From: Lucinisca nassula | Taxonomy: Eukaryota > Mollusca > Bivalvia > Lucinida > Lucinidae | Reading direction: 5' to 3' | NCBI GenBank assembly: GCA_963580285.1 | Contig: OY757010.1 | Span: 71,452,738-71,516,737 of the forward strand | Length of the DNA stretch: 64,000 nucleotides | Shown: one piece after another, positions 52,375 to 62,788 of the stretch | Layout: every line of letters begins with the position of its first letter | Position numbering within the stretch: position 1 is the first letter of the stretch | Position numbers and translations under genes: made by a program | The notes under the pieces: model-generated | Told to the model about the DNA's origin: nothing | Database searches by the model: none | The model's input: the letters and a program-made list of their open reading frames with translations, nothing else

Positions 52375-54985
52375 CTGGATATTACCTGTGTGCGTTTTCA
52401 CTGCAATTTGTTCTTAGGTAGACTGAAGGATGTCTGAAGTGATGTTTAGAAACATTTCTCGAAACTATGGAAGATTAACTGCTTTTTCCAAACGCTAAGA
52501 TATTTTTACTTATTTTTTAACCTTAATCATTGAAGTTTTTGAAGTTTTTTGGTAATATGGGAGGAAACCAATGATGATTCTTGGATAAAAGAATCATTTT
52601 TAATCCCCCTTCGCGAAGCGGAGTGGAGATTGTAGGAATGGCCTTCGTCTGTCCGTTTGTCTGTCTGTCCGCGCCAGTCCGTCCGTCTGTCTGTCCATAA
52701 CACTTTCTTGTCCGCTCCATATCTCCTGAACCCTTTGATAGATTTACATTAAACTGTGGCCAATCACTCATCTCAGTGAGCTGATGTGCAGAACCCATAA
52801 ATGAACGATGCTGACTCAAGGTCAAGGTCACAGTTGAAGGTCACGAGTTTGAAACTTTGAATTTTGTGTCCGTTCCATATCTCCTTTACTATTGGAAGGA
52901 TTTTCATTAAACTTTGGTCAAATATTCGTGTTAGTGAGCTGATGTGCAGAACCCATAAATAAACCATGCCGACACAAGGGTAAGGTCACATTTGAAGGTC
53001 AAGAGTTTGAAACTTTGAATTTTGTGTCCATTCCATATCTCCTTTACCCCTGCAAGGATTCTAGTTAAACTTTTGTCAAACATCCCCCTCAGTGAGCTGA
53101 TGTGCAGAACCCATAAATGAACCATGCTGAATCAAGGTCACGGTCACATTTGAAGGTCATGAGTTTAAAACTTTGATTTTTTTTGTCCGTTCCATATCTC
53201 CTTTACCCCTCAAAGGATTTTCATTAAACTGCGGTCAATTATTCCCCTCAGTGAGCTCATGTCCAAAGCCCATAAATGAATCCTGCCGACACCAGGTCAA
53301 GGTCACATTGGAAGGTCACGAGTTTGAAACTTTGAATTTTGTGAAGGTTCCAAATCTCATTTACCCTTCAAAGGATTTTCATTAAACGTTGATCAAATGT
53401 CCCCCTCAGTGAGCTGATGTACATAAGACATAAATAAACCATTCCGACACAAGGTCAAGGTCAAAGTTGAAGGTCGCGAGTTTGAAACTTTGAATTTTGT
53501 GTCGGTTCATATCCCCTTTACCCCTGGAAGGAATTTCATTAAACTTTCGTCATATATCCCCTTCAGAACCCATAAATAAACCATGCCAACTCAAGGTCAA
53601 GGTCACAGGTGAATGTCACGAATTTGAAACTTGAAATTTTGTGTCCGTTCCATATATCTGCTACCCCTGGAAGGATTTTCATTAATTTTTTGTGAAATAT
53701 ACCCCCACAGTGAGTTACTTTACAGAACCCATACATAAACCATGCCAACTCAAGGTCACGGGTGAAGGTCACAAGGTTGAGCCTTGATACAATGTAAGGC
53801 GAGGGATTTGGCTGTCCCTCAGACTGCTTTTCAGTACAATTGGTAAGTGATATGGAACGGACACAAAATTCAAAGTTTGAAACTCGTGACCTTCAACTTT
53901 GCCCTTGACATTGAATTGGAATGGTTTATTTATGTGTTATGCACATCAGCTCACTGAGGGGGGCATTTGTCAACGTTCAATGAAAATCCTCTGAAGGGCA
54001 AATGATATTTGATCACAAAATTCAAAGTTTCAAACACGTGACCTTCCAATTTGACCTTGACCTGGTGTCGGCATGATTCAATTATGGGCTCTGCACATTA
54101 GCTCACTGAGGAGAATAATTGACCGAAGTTTAATGAAAATCCTTTCAGGGGTAAATGAGATATGGAATGGACAAAAAACCGCAGTTTTAAACTCGTGATC
54201 TTCAAATGTGACCTCAACCTTGAGTCGGATGGTTCATTTATGGGTTATGCACATCAGCTCACTGAGGAGGAAATTTGACAAAGGTTTAACGTGAGTCCTT
54301 GCAGGGGTAAAGGAGATATCGAATGGACACAAACTCTTGACCTTCAAATGTGACCTTACCCTTGTGTCGGCATGATTCATTTATGGGTTCTGCACATCAG
54401 CTCACTAAAAAGAATATTTGACCAAAGTTTAATGATAATCCTTCCAAGGATAAAGGAGATATGGAACGGATACAAAATTTTAAATTCGTGACCTTCAACT
54501 GTGACCTTGACCTTGAGTTGGCATGGTTCATTTATGGGTTCTGCACATCAGCTCATTGGGACGAATGATTGACCAAAGTTTAATGTAAATCTATCAAAGG
54601 GTTCAGGAGATATGGAGCGGACAAGAAAGTGTTACAGACAGACGGATGCACATTCTCGGACGGACAGACAAACGGACAGACGAAGGCCATTCCTATAATC
54701 TCCGTTTCGCTTCACAACCGGGGATTAAAAATGAAAGTGTTATCCATGAATCATCATTGGTTTCCTCCCATATTACCAAAAAACTTCAAAAACTTTAATG
54801 ATTAAGGTTTAAAAAAAAGTAAAAATATCTTAGCGTTTGGAAAAAGCAGTTAATCTTCCTAAGTTGCAATATTGTTTCAAAAAATGTTTCTGAACATCAC
54901 TTCAGATGTTCTTCTGTCTGCCTAAGAACAAATTCCAGTGAAAGAGCACACAGGTAATAACCAGAGTTAACTTTCAAAATACACT
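52375..54985. mobile_element. 2.6-kb palindrome of two HINE-like arrays
   Basis: Outer arms 52375-52600 and 54725-54985 are inverted copies (CAATTTGTTCTTAGG.AGAC, GGAAACCAATGATGATTC). Inside, both arms have AATCCCC..GCGAAGCGGAG, GCCTTCGTCTGTCCG and tandem ~160-bp units with AGTGAGCTGATGTGCAGAAC and CAAGGTCAAGGTCACA: about seven in the left arm and five reversed in the right. They meet near 53800-53850. The result is a very large inverted repeat. Confidence 0.82.
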
Positions 54986-55194
54986 ACAGTGTCGTGCTAA
55001 GTTACCCCTCCCACATTTAAAGGCCTGTAGCTCGTAAAAACCCAACCTTGCGCGCGACCAGAGGTATGCCATAATCAAGTACACATGTTATACTATTTAC
55101 CTGCAAAAATAAAAAAGATTTGGTACAAGGCCAGAATACTCCCAAATGGGCACCCCCACACCCACCACCCCCCCCCACCCACCAATCAGAATAC
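54986..55194. other. No gene seen; poly-C run
   Basis: Includes a C/A-rich tract (55150-55190); otherwise unremarkable. Confidence 0.4.
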
Positions 55195-55560
55195 CAGAGG
55201 TGTGCTGAAACGCATATCTCTAAGTCCCAATCTATACTGTATGTGCTTTGTACTCGTTTGTGGTCTTGGCATCTACCACAGAAGAGGGTAGACTATTCTA
55301 CTGAGGAATGGTTTTAGGAAAGAAAGATACTTCAGGGCATCACTATAGGCCTGGTACCTACGATATTGTGAGTTGTTTACTTTTGATGACGTTGTTTGGG
55401 CTGAAATTGTCACAGAGATCAAGTATCTATCTTTATTAAGAGACACTGTACCAGTCTGTATCTTATAGAAGGTTAAAAAGGACTGTTCACGACGGACCTC
55501 AATGGGCAGCCAATAGGAGCGAATTTTCAAAACATTCGTGTTTGGGAAGAATGGGAAGAT
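55195..55560 (-). pseudogene. LINE ORF2 C-terminal remnant
   Basis: On the minus strand SYWLPIEVRREQSFLTFYKI, then SQYRRYQAYSDALKYLSF and, after a frameshift, SSVVDAKTTNEYKAH: the C-terminal tail typical of Jockey/CR1-like LINEs. No catalytic RT motifs remain. Confidence 0.75.
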
Positions 55561-55628
55561 TTTGTTTGACCAAGTCTGAGCGACCAAGGCGTTCCGGCGT
55601 ACTAGGCTCAAGCATTCTGTGCACTTAC

Positions 55629-55713
55629 CTCGATTGCCAGGGCGTAATAACGCCATCATCAGGTCCTCCAATCATTACAAGCTTTTTCAGTCGAAGAAAG
55701 TTTGCCTTGAATT
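55629..55713 (-). CDS. PPT2: PPT2 exon with catalytic Asp region, 85 nt
   Basis: Internal exon of palmitoyl-protein thioesterase 2. The minus-strand acceptor CTTGCACTTTCAG precedes position 55713 and the donor GAG|GTAAGTGC follows 55629. Reading: E (completed from the previous exon), [27 protein letters not shown], then two bases of a Ser codon finished by the 26846-26900 exon. [13 protein letters not shown] is the diagnostic PPT2 motif and contains the catalytic Asp of the Ser-Asp-His triad. The next exon downstream is 28.7 kb away. Confidence 0.95.
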
Positions 55714-55821
55714 CTGAAAGTGCAAGAACCACTAGAACTTCGTCACGCAGTCTTTTTTGCCATATTCAACTTATTTGCATTATCTGCTGGTTCCTAATCT
55801 GAAGGTTATCCGTTTTGGAAA

Positions 55822-55882
55822 AACAGGTAAGCAGACCCCCCTGACCTTTCAAGGTCAGGGGGGTCTGGTTACCTGTTTTCCA
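55822..55882. repeat. 61-bp hairpin with AAGGTCA inverted repeat
   Basis: GGAAAACAGGTAAGCAGACC and its near-perfect complement GGTCTGGTTACCTGTTTTCC surround CCCCTGACCTTTCAAGGTCAG. One mismatch in ~28-base arms. The centre is an inverted pair of AAGGTCA nuclear-receptor-type half-sites. Confidence 0.8.
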
Positions 55883-56284
55883 ATATTTACAATGTGCAAG
55901 CTGGGAGCCAGCAACAAATGCAAATATGGTGAATGCGAAAAACAAAGATGCTGATCAGACGCAGGTGTTCGCTGCTTTGGTATTCCAAAGGTCAAGGTCA
56001 TTTACTGTATTTCCAGTATTTCCAGACTAGTGATAGTCTGTGTAGCTGAGCAGGCCAGCGTGTGTCTTTGTGTCTTATTTCCTGATCGCATACACCGAAA
56101 GCAGGGTTTCTCGCGACTGGGCTCCAAAAAGATTTCATTCCCACTTTAACCTAGCCTGTAGTCATGAACTCGTGATCTTGTTAACATGAGCAACCTGCAG
56201 GTAAGCTGTAAGTCAGAAGAAATAACACTGATCACTGGATAAATGGGGGTTCAAAGTTCCGCTCCGCTACCAGGCCACAAAAAG
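55883..56284. other. No gene seen
   Basis: PPT2 intron sequence without recognisable repeats or exons. Confidence 0.4.
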
Positions 56285-56580
56285 GACCCGCCCATCGGGG
56301 CTAGAAGAAATATATTTGGCTGCATGGCGCTACCATGCAGAGCTAAAACTGACCGCACATGTGTACTGGTAAACCGCCTAGATGGTGGAAGCCTGCCCAG
56401 GAAAAATGATGCGAGTCTGACCGCCCATGCATATAACCCTTTTGGTTCATTGGGCGACAGGGCTTGAGATGTCAATTCATCTCAATGTCGGCTAAAAGTC
56501 TCACAAAATTGGAAGCAACGTCTCCAAAATGACCTAAATTGTGCTGACGTGGACTTTACACCTCAACTGAAACAAAAACA
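56285..56580 (+). mobile_element. SINE family B
   Basis: From GACCCGCCCATCGGGGCTAG to CACCTCAACTGAAACAAAAAC. 56670-56740 downstream is A-rich, and 56800-56850 holds a GAGGCGATTATAATGAGTAC hairpin fragment. Confidence 0.83.
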
Positions 56581-57009
56581 AAACCAGGCCTCAAGATCGT
56601 GGACCTTGTAGAGTGGAAGTAAATTTCCATGTGTCCGTCCTGACTAAAAGCTATGTTCGTATCTTTAAAAATTAAAAAAAAAAAAAAAACGAAACAAAAA
56701 AACAAACAAACAAAACAACAACAACAACAAAAAAAAAACAATAGAACTTTATCAAATGATTTATAGCCAAGCGATGCCATATTAGAAAAATAGGATTCGC
56801 GTCATCGAGGCGATTATAATGAGTACACACAACATTTACTTCAAGGTAAAGTAAGAAAAAAATCTCCCGAAAAAGCCTAAATATATTTATATCTGAAGCT
56901 ACCTGAAAAACAAATTGCCTAGGGACTAAAGAATGAGTTCGAATCAACCATGGTAAACGAGCTATCGGTGTTCAAGCCATCGAACATGTATTCTACTGTA
57001 TATGTTATT

Positions 57010-57116
57010 GAATTTCAAACAGTGTAGATCCAGATCAGATGGCTTCAGCCATCTGATCTGGATCTACACCGTTTGCAAAGGTAGGGGTTGTCATGAACAG
57101 CAGGGTAAGGGTTTAA
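57010..57116. mobile_element. Short family P hairpin
   Basis: CAAACAGTGTAGATCCAGAT and GATCAGATGGCTTCAGCCATCTGATC (two 13-base arms; written as GATCAGATGGC..GCCATCTGATC), with ACAGCAGGGTAAGGG at the right end. Left end truncated. Confidence 0.7.
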
Positions 57117-57183
57117 CCAACACTCTCATTATGGATTTGCTTCTTTCAACATAAAAAGGTGGCCAGATTATCCTGTCTTGTTT

Positions 57184-57592
57184 TATTTGTTTGTATTGGA
57201 GTTTAACGGCCCAGTCAACACTATTTTAGGTCATTTTTGAGCCGGCCAGTTTACCTATCCACACTTTTCCTGGTTTGTTTGTTTGTTTGTTTTGGAGTTT
57301 TACGGCCCAGCCAACACTATTTTAGGTCATTTTTGAGCCGGCCAGTTTACCTATCCACACTTTACCTGGGCAGGCCTCTACGTAAGCGGTTAACCAGTAC
57401 GGTGCACATTGTTTCGCCAGAAACAGACAACTGCCTTTCTTGAATCAGCAGTAGGGAGAGAATGGCCGTAGAAAAGATTTCACGATCAATATCCACGAAA
57501 GAATGTTGCCGACCCCGGCAGGTATCGAACCGCGTCCTCCTGATCACCAGTCAGACGCCCATCTGACTGAGCTACCGAGGCCGGCGTTAGAT
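57184..57592 (-). mobile_element. SINE family A, with a duplicated tail
   Basis: 57273-57592 is a full minus-orientation SINE A (head at the right, GCCGGCCTCGGTAGCTCAGT on the minus strand). 57184-57272 repeats only its tail third, ending at the same CACACTTTTCCTGG point. Either a second truncated insertion or a tandem duplication. Confidence 0.82.
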
Positions 57593-57723
57593 TATCCTGC
57601 TGGCCACTGCGAAGACACATATATTTATTTTGTTTAATTTTATCATTTGGAGCAGAAGAATTTGGCTATAGGCACCAAATTTCGTAGTTCCACTTCTCGG
57701 AGAGAATACTGTAACACCGTATT

Positions 57724-58018
57724 GACCCCGCCCATCGGGGCTTGAAGAAATAGATGGGCTGCATGATGCTTCCACGCAGAGCTAAAACCGACCGCACACC
57801 AGTACTGGTAAACCGCTTAGAGGATCAAAGCCTTCCCAGGCAAAGCGGTGCGAGTCGGACCGTCCACGCTTATAAACCCTATTGGTTTCATTTGGCGACA
57901 GGGCTTGAGATGTCATTTCATCTCACTGTCTGGTAAAAGTCCAACAAAATTGGAAGCAACGTCTCCAAAGTGACCTATACAGTGTTGATTGGGACGATAA
58001 ACCTCAAATCAAACAAAC
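57724..58018 (+). mobile_element. SINE family B, well preserved
   Basis: CCCCGCCCATCGGGGCTTGA to AAACCTCAAATCAAACAAAC; near the consensus of the family in this window. Confidence 0.87.
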
Positions 58019-58079
58019 CTGTCACACCGTACCCGGCATGATCTGTAGAAAGTTGAAATCAGAAGCAGAAGCTAAAAAC

Positions 58080-58810
58080 CAAATTCTAATACAGCGCGCC
58101 TATATAGGCAATGGAAAACGGGCCTCCGTGGCCTAGTGGATAAGAGCGCTGACTCTTAGTCATTAGGTCTCTCACCGCCGTAGGTTCGAGCCTCGCTCGG
58201 GCCACGTGTGAGACGCCAAGTTCTGCAACGGAAGGTCAGGTGGTTTTTCTCCGGGTACTCCGGTTTTCGCCCACCTCTGATTAACGATCGGCTCGATATG
58301 AGTGAAATAATCTTGAAAGGGCCGTAAAACCCAAACCAAAAAAAAAAAAAAAAAATAGGCAATGGAAAGGAACTGTGAATTATCCAAACAAATCACGGGG
58401 CGGAAAAGCGTGACAAGTGACGTCATCAAAAGTTGTCAATGTAAGACGTCACTCGTAGATTCCTTGACCTCAGACGGTGCAACGTGATATTCTCGCATCG
58501 AAAACGTTAGAAAAGGATATAAATGCATGTGTTTCAGTCGATAATTTTAGCGAGATTTCTTCTAACAATGGCGAAAAGTTGTGAGATTTTGAAGGAAACA
58601 ACATTATTATTGCCGATTTTCAGCCTGTTCGAATCGCAATAGATCAGCTCTAGTTTGTAACTTGTTGAATAATAAATCACAGTTTGTCGGTCAGTTGTAA
58701 GTAGACAAATCACGCGCGCTACGCGCTCGTGTTTTGATCTACTTTGCAATTGACCTCCAAACTGTGATTTATTACTCAACAAATCACAGCTAGAGCGGAT
58801 CTATTTCTTA
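58080..58810 (-). mobile_element. Foldback element 'CAGCGCGCC', split by SINE E
   Basis: Starts CAGCGCGCCTATATAGGCA, is interrupted by a SINE at 58118-58354, and continues GGAACTGTGAATTATCC to a terminal hairpin: AATAGATCAGCTCTAG.., CAAATCACGCGCGCTACGCG, then the complement to about 58805. In reverse complement it matches 61310-61790 along its length. 59975-60430 is a third copy. Confidence 0.85.
58118..58354 (+). mobile_element. SINE family E with perfect 14-bp target duplication
   Basis: ATAGGCAATGGAAA lies at 58104-58117 and 58355-58368. Head GGCCTCCGTGGCCTAGTGGA with box B GGTTCGAGCC, tail CCCAAACC(A)n. It is the most complete family E copy and lies inside the CAGCGCGCC foldback element. 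Confidence 0.95.
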
Positions 58811-58934
58811 AACAATGAAAACCCAAACGCAAAGACAGAATCGGATAAGACAACAGGATCTGGATTTTTTGCGGCGCATCAGATACACCTTAAATCCAAA
58901 CGCTACACGTGTGTTACAATGAAGGTGGTCTTAC
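58811..58934. other. PPT2 intron start, no feature seen
   Basis: Between the foldback element and the donor of the 58935-59018 exon; unique-looking sequence. Confidence 0.4.
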
Positions 58935-59018
58935 CGTGGCTTCTTGGATTAAGGGTCTGATTGTTGATGACGGCCAAAAACTGTGAAAAGTTGGAGTAAA
59001 GCTCCTGTTGATATGGAT
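58935..59018 (-). CDS. PPT2: PPT2 exon, 84 nt
   Basis: Internal exon of palmitoyl-protein thioesterase 2. The minus-strand acceptor CAATCTTTTTTCAG precedes position 59018 and the donor CACG|GTAAGACC follows 58935. Two bases complete an Asp codon begun in the 60878-60930 exon. The exon then reads PYQQELYSNFSQFLAVINNQ, TLNPRSH, and gives the first base of the next codon. DLYxNxSxFLAxIN is the matching pattern in vertebrate PPT2. It has two N-glycosylation sequons, NFS and NQT. Confidence 0.92.
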
Positions 59019-59637
59019 CTGAAAAAAGATTGGAATGACTAATCAAGTTAAACGCTCTGCAGGCTGGGTATTTGTTCATCAGACGACATTTTGAAACATC
59101 TCTCTTTTTCACCCAAAACAGGATTTGACATGTTTTGCAAATTGTCTCATATGGAGACAATTTGCATGAGATATCAAGCCCTGGTTCGGGGTGGGGGTGT
59201 GGAGGTGGGTTGGGGAATCAACAATTTGTCGTCTGCTGAATTAGCCCAGAGAGTGGTAACTGATCTTCCCAGGGGTCAATTTCGAAATCTGAGGGTGAGA
59301 GGTTGAGTTACTGAATTTATGAAAATATAGTTAGAGTTAGAAAATGTTTGCACGTTTTCTCAAATTGTGAAGACTCTGATCAGACACCGCGTTCTGCTCA
59401 TGCACTGTTTGCCAATGTCCAGTTTTGAAGGTTCCCGTCGTCATTAATCAGATGAGTACCCGCAGAAAAACCACCCGTGACCTTCCGTTGCAGAACTCGG
59501 CGTCTCATATGTGACCAAAATGGGTAAGAAGAGGAACCAGATACCATATTGTATCGGTTTATGCAAAGGAGCATATTTGGCGACTTCCTGTTTTCATTCT
59601 GGTAGCGTGAGCGTCTTCTACATTTAAAAATTACTTC
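59019..59637. other. PPT2 intron, SINE E fragment near 59437-59520
   Basis: GTACCCGCAGAAAAACCACC and GTTGCAGAACTCGGCGTCTC mark a decayed minus-strand SINE E body. A family Q trace lies near 59365-59415. No exon seen. Confidence 0.5.
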
Positions 59638-59908
59638 CATTACGATAACACACCCGTGCGACATAAGGCATTTTTCACATCTCCAAAATGGCTACTTTTC
59701 TGATGAAATCTGTGATATTTTTGTTATTATTATAGCAAACGTAGGTTGTGGGTGCTCGTTAGAACCGCCTAATTGAGGCGATTCTAACGAGTACCCACGA
59801 CCTATGACTTTGAGCAGAAATAATAAAAATAATGTATACCCCCGTAAACCCCTGTTTTCTCTATATAAACTGGGGTTTATTGGGGTGTTCATTTCACGGA
59901 CTTGTCCA
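59638..59908. mobile_element. Hairpin MITE, type 2
   Basis: Starts ATTACGATAACACACCCGTG, core AGAACCGCCTAATTGAGGCGATTCT with GTAGGTTGTGGGTGCTCG arms, ends TTCATTTCACGGACTTGTCC; the last few bases are missing. Confidence 0.8.
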
Positions 59909-59974
59909 GAAGCAACCAGCTGCTTTCCTTGAAGAGCTGGTCCTTAATGAAAAAGTACACAAAATTATATTTAA

Positions 59975-60430
59975 GAAATAGATCAGCTCTAACTGTGATT
60001 TGTTGTGTAATAAATCACAGTTTGTCGGTCAGTTGTAAAGTAGACAAATCACGAGCGCATAGCGCGCGTGATTTGTCTACTTACAACTGACCGACAAACT
60101 GTGATTTATTTACGCGCTCGTGATTTGTCTACTTTACAGCTGACCGACAAACTGTGATTTATTACACAACAAATCACTGGCTAGAGCTGATCTATTTCGA
60201 TTCTAACACGCTGGAAATCGGCAATAATGTTGTTCTTCCCTTCAAAATCTCACAACTTTTCGCCATTGTTAGAAGAAATCCCGCTAAAATTATCGACTGA
60301 AACACATGCATTTATATCCTTTTCTAATGTTTTTGATGCGAGAAAATGACGTTACACCGTCTAACGTCAAGTAAATCGACTAGTGACGTCATAAATTTGC
60401 AGTTTTTAATGACGTCACACGTCACGCTCT
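59975..60430 (+). mobile_element. Foldback element 'CAGCGCGCC', copy 2
   Basis: Palindrome head AATAGATCAGCTCTAACTGT, TAAAGTAGACAAATCACGAG, GCGCATAGCGCGCGTGATTT, with an extra internal arm (60110-60175), then the shared body (CTCACAACTTTTCGCCATTG, CATGCATTTATATCCTTTTC). It breaks off at about 60430 before the CAGCGCGCC end. Confidence 0.83.
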
Positions 60431-60451
60431 TGCGAGGCGCAAGTTAGTCCC

Positions 60452-60453
<2 letters not shown>

Positions 60454-60520
<67 letters not shown>
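60454..60520. repeat. (TG)n microsatellite, 67 bp
   Basis: Uninterrupted TG dinucleotide run, followed by G-rich sequence with a GGGGGGGGG run near 60542. Confidence 0.97.
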
Positions 60521-60523
<3 letters not shown>

Positions 60524-60584
60524 GTGGTGATGGTGTGTGTAGGGGGGGGGGGTCTGGTGAAGGGGTGGTGGTTGTGGTGTTCTA

Positions 60585-60745
60585 CGGTCTACGGTCCTAT
60601 AAGATTATTTCGCTTATTTCGACCGAACCGATCTTAAATCAGAGGTGGGAAAAAACTCGAGTGCCAGAAAAAAACAAAACAAAAAAAAAAACAAAAAAAA
60701 AAAACACCAAACTTGGCGTCTCACATGAGCCGAAACCCTTTGCAA
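60585..60745 (-). mobile_element. SINE family E remnant, minus
   Basis: TACGGTCCTATAAGATTATTTCG, AAATCAGAGGTGGGAAAAAA and ACTTGGCGTCTCACATGAG match the family E tail and body in reverse. An A-rich expansion lies at 60667-60705. Confidence 0.7.
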
Positions 60746-60785
60746 AATGTTCTGACCGCCCAAACACGGCTTATGCAGAAAGACA

Positions 60786-60788
<3 letters not shown>

Positions 60789-60870
<82 letters not shown>
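60789..60870. repeat. (AG)n microsatellite next to a PPT2 donor
   Basis: About 41 AG units. On the PPT2 strand this is a (CT)n run starting 8 bases into the intron after the 60878-60930 exon. Confidence 0.97.
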
Positions 60871-60873
<3 letters not shown>

Positions 60874-60877
60874 TTAC

Positions 60878-60930
60878 CATTCCAATAGTTCCCTATCGAT
60901 ATGTCCTGCCCATCTTTTGTATATAAAATC
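60878..60930 (-). CDS. PPT2: PPT2 exon, 53 nt
   Basis: Small internal exon of palmitoyl-protein thioesterase 2. The minus-strand acceptor is a run of ~20 T followed by AATTCTGCTTACAG, ending at 60931. The donor ATG|GTAATATC follows 60878. It reads R (last base), ILYTKDGQDISIGNYWN, then the first base of an Asp codon, continuing into DPYQQELY of the next exon. The vertebrate PPT2 pattern here is LYRICY..GQxxSxCNYWxDP, so phase and content agree. The Cys before NYW in vertebrates is Gly here. The exon is squeezed between a poly-T run (acceptor side) and a (CT)n run (donor side). Confidence 0.9.
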
Positions 60931-60965
60931 CTGTAAGCAGAATTAAAAAAAAAAAAAAAAAAAAA

Positions 60966-61309
60966 CACTGAAATTGTGAAATTGTGAATATACTATATAG
61001 ATTTAATAGCTTCATTTAAGAAGGTCAGAGGTTTAGAATTACCCCAATCTAACAAGTACCAATAGTATTTGTTATTTTAACCGTACCTTCTTATCGGGGG
61101 CTTTCAGTAAATAATATTTTGTATTTAAATGCGTATTGCCATTGCATCTATATATCTTGCATCATGCTAAAATGTTCAAGCAATCAATATTCCCACCCCG
61201 ACCCGATACCCAACAAACACACGAACAAACTTAATCTTATACAGAGAGAATCGGCAACTCAAGATGTACACGAAGCCAATTAATCGATTACAGTGTATTT
61301 CAATTAAGA
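60966..61309. other. PPT2 intron, no exon seen
   Basis: Unique-looking AT-rich sequence; I searched by eye for the preceding PPT2 exon without success. Confidence 0.4.
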
Positions 61310-61790
61310 AATAGATCAGCTCTAGCTGTGATTTGTTGAGTAATAAATCACAGTTTGGAGGTCAGTTGTAAAGTAGACAAATCACAAGCGCGTAGCGCGC
61401 GTGGTTTGTCTACTTACAACTGACCGACAAACTGTGATTTATTACTCAACAAATCACAGAAAAGAGCTGATCTATTTCGATTCTAACACGCTGAAAATCG
61501 GCAATAATGTTGTTGTTTCCTTCAAAATCTCACAACCTTTCGCCATTGTTAGAAGAAATCCCGCTGAAATTATCGACTGAAACACATGCATTTATATCCT
61601 TTTCTTACGTTTTCGATGCGAGAAAATGACGTTACACCGTCTAACGTCAAGGAAATCGACTAGTGACGTCATAAATTGGGAATTTTAATGACGCCACTCT
61701 TCACGCTCTTCCAAGCTGAGATTTGTTGCAGAATAAAACACAGTTATTTTCCATTGCCTATATAGGCGCGCTGTGTTAGAATATCTAATG
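61310..61790 (+). mobile_element. Foldback element 'CAGCGCGCC', copy 3, most complete
   Basis: Terminal hairpin 61312-61480 (AGAAATAGATCAGCTCTAGC to its complement, with CAAATCACAAGCGCGTAGCG at the centre). The body has CATTGTTAGAAGAAATCCCG, ATGACGTTACACCGTCTAAC and TAGTGACGTCATAAATTG. The other end is TGCCTATATAGGCGCGCTG at about 61755-61775. ~480 bp, no coding capacity. Confidence 0.85.
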
Positions 61791-62742
<952 letters not shown>

Positions 62743-62788
62743 ACTGAACTGAAGACATGTAAGTGGTTAATGATCTATCAAAATGAGA

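Larger units (their letters stand above)
17885..60930 (-). other. PPT2: PPT2 gene span within window (5 exons, 3' half)
   Basis: Five exons on the minus strand join with matching phases and canonical AG/GT sites: 60878-60930 (53 nt), 58935-59018 (84 nt), 55629-55713 (85 nt), 26846-26900 (55 nt) and 17885-18028 (144 nt, with stop). Together they give about 140 residues that read as the C-terminal half of palmitoyl-protein thioesterase 2. The introns are 1.86, 3.22, 28.73 and 8.82 kb and are packed with mobile elements. Earlier exons (signal peptide, nucleophile Ser motif) were not found up to 64000 and presumably lie beyond the right edge. A broken zinc-finger gene and several transposons are nested in the introns. 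Confidence 0.92.
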
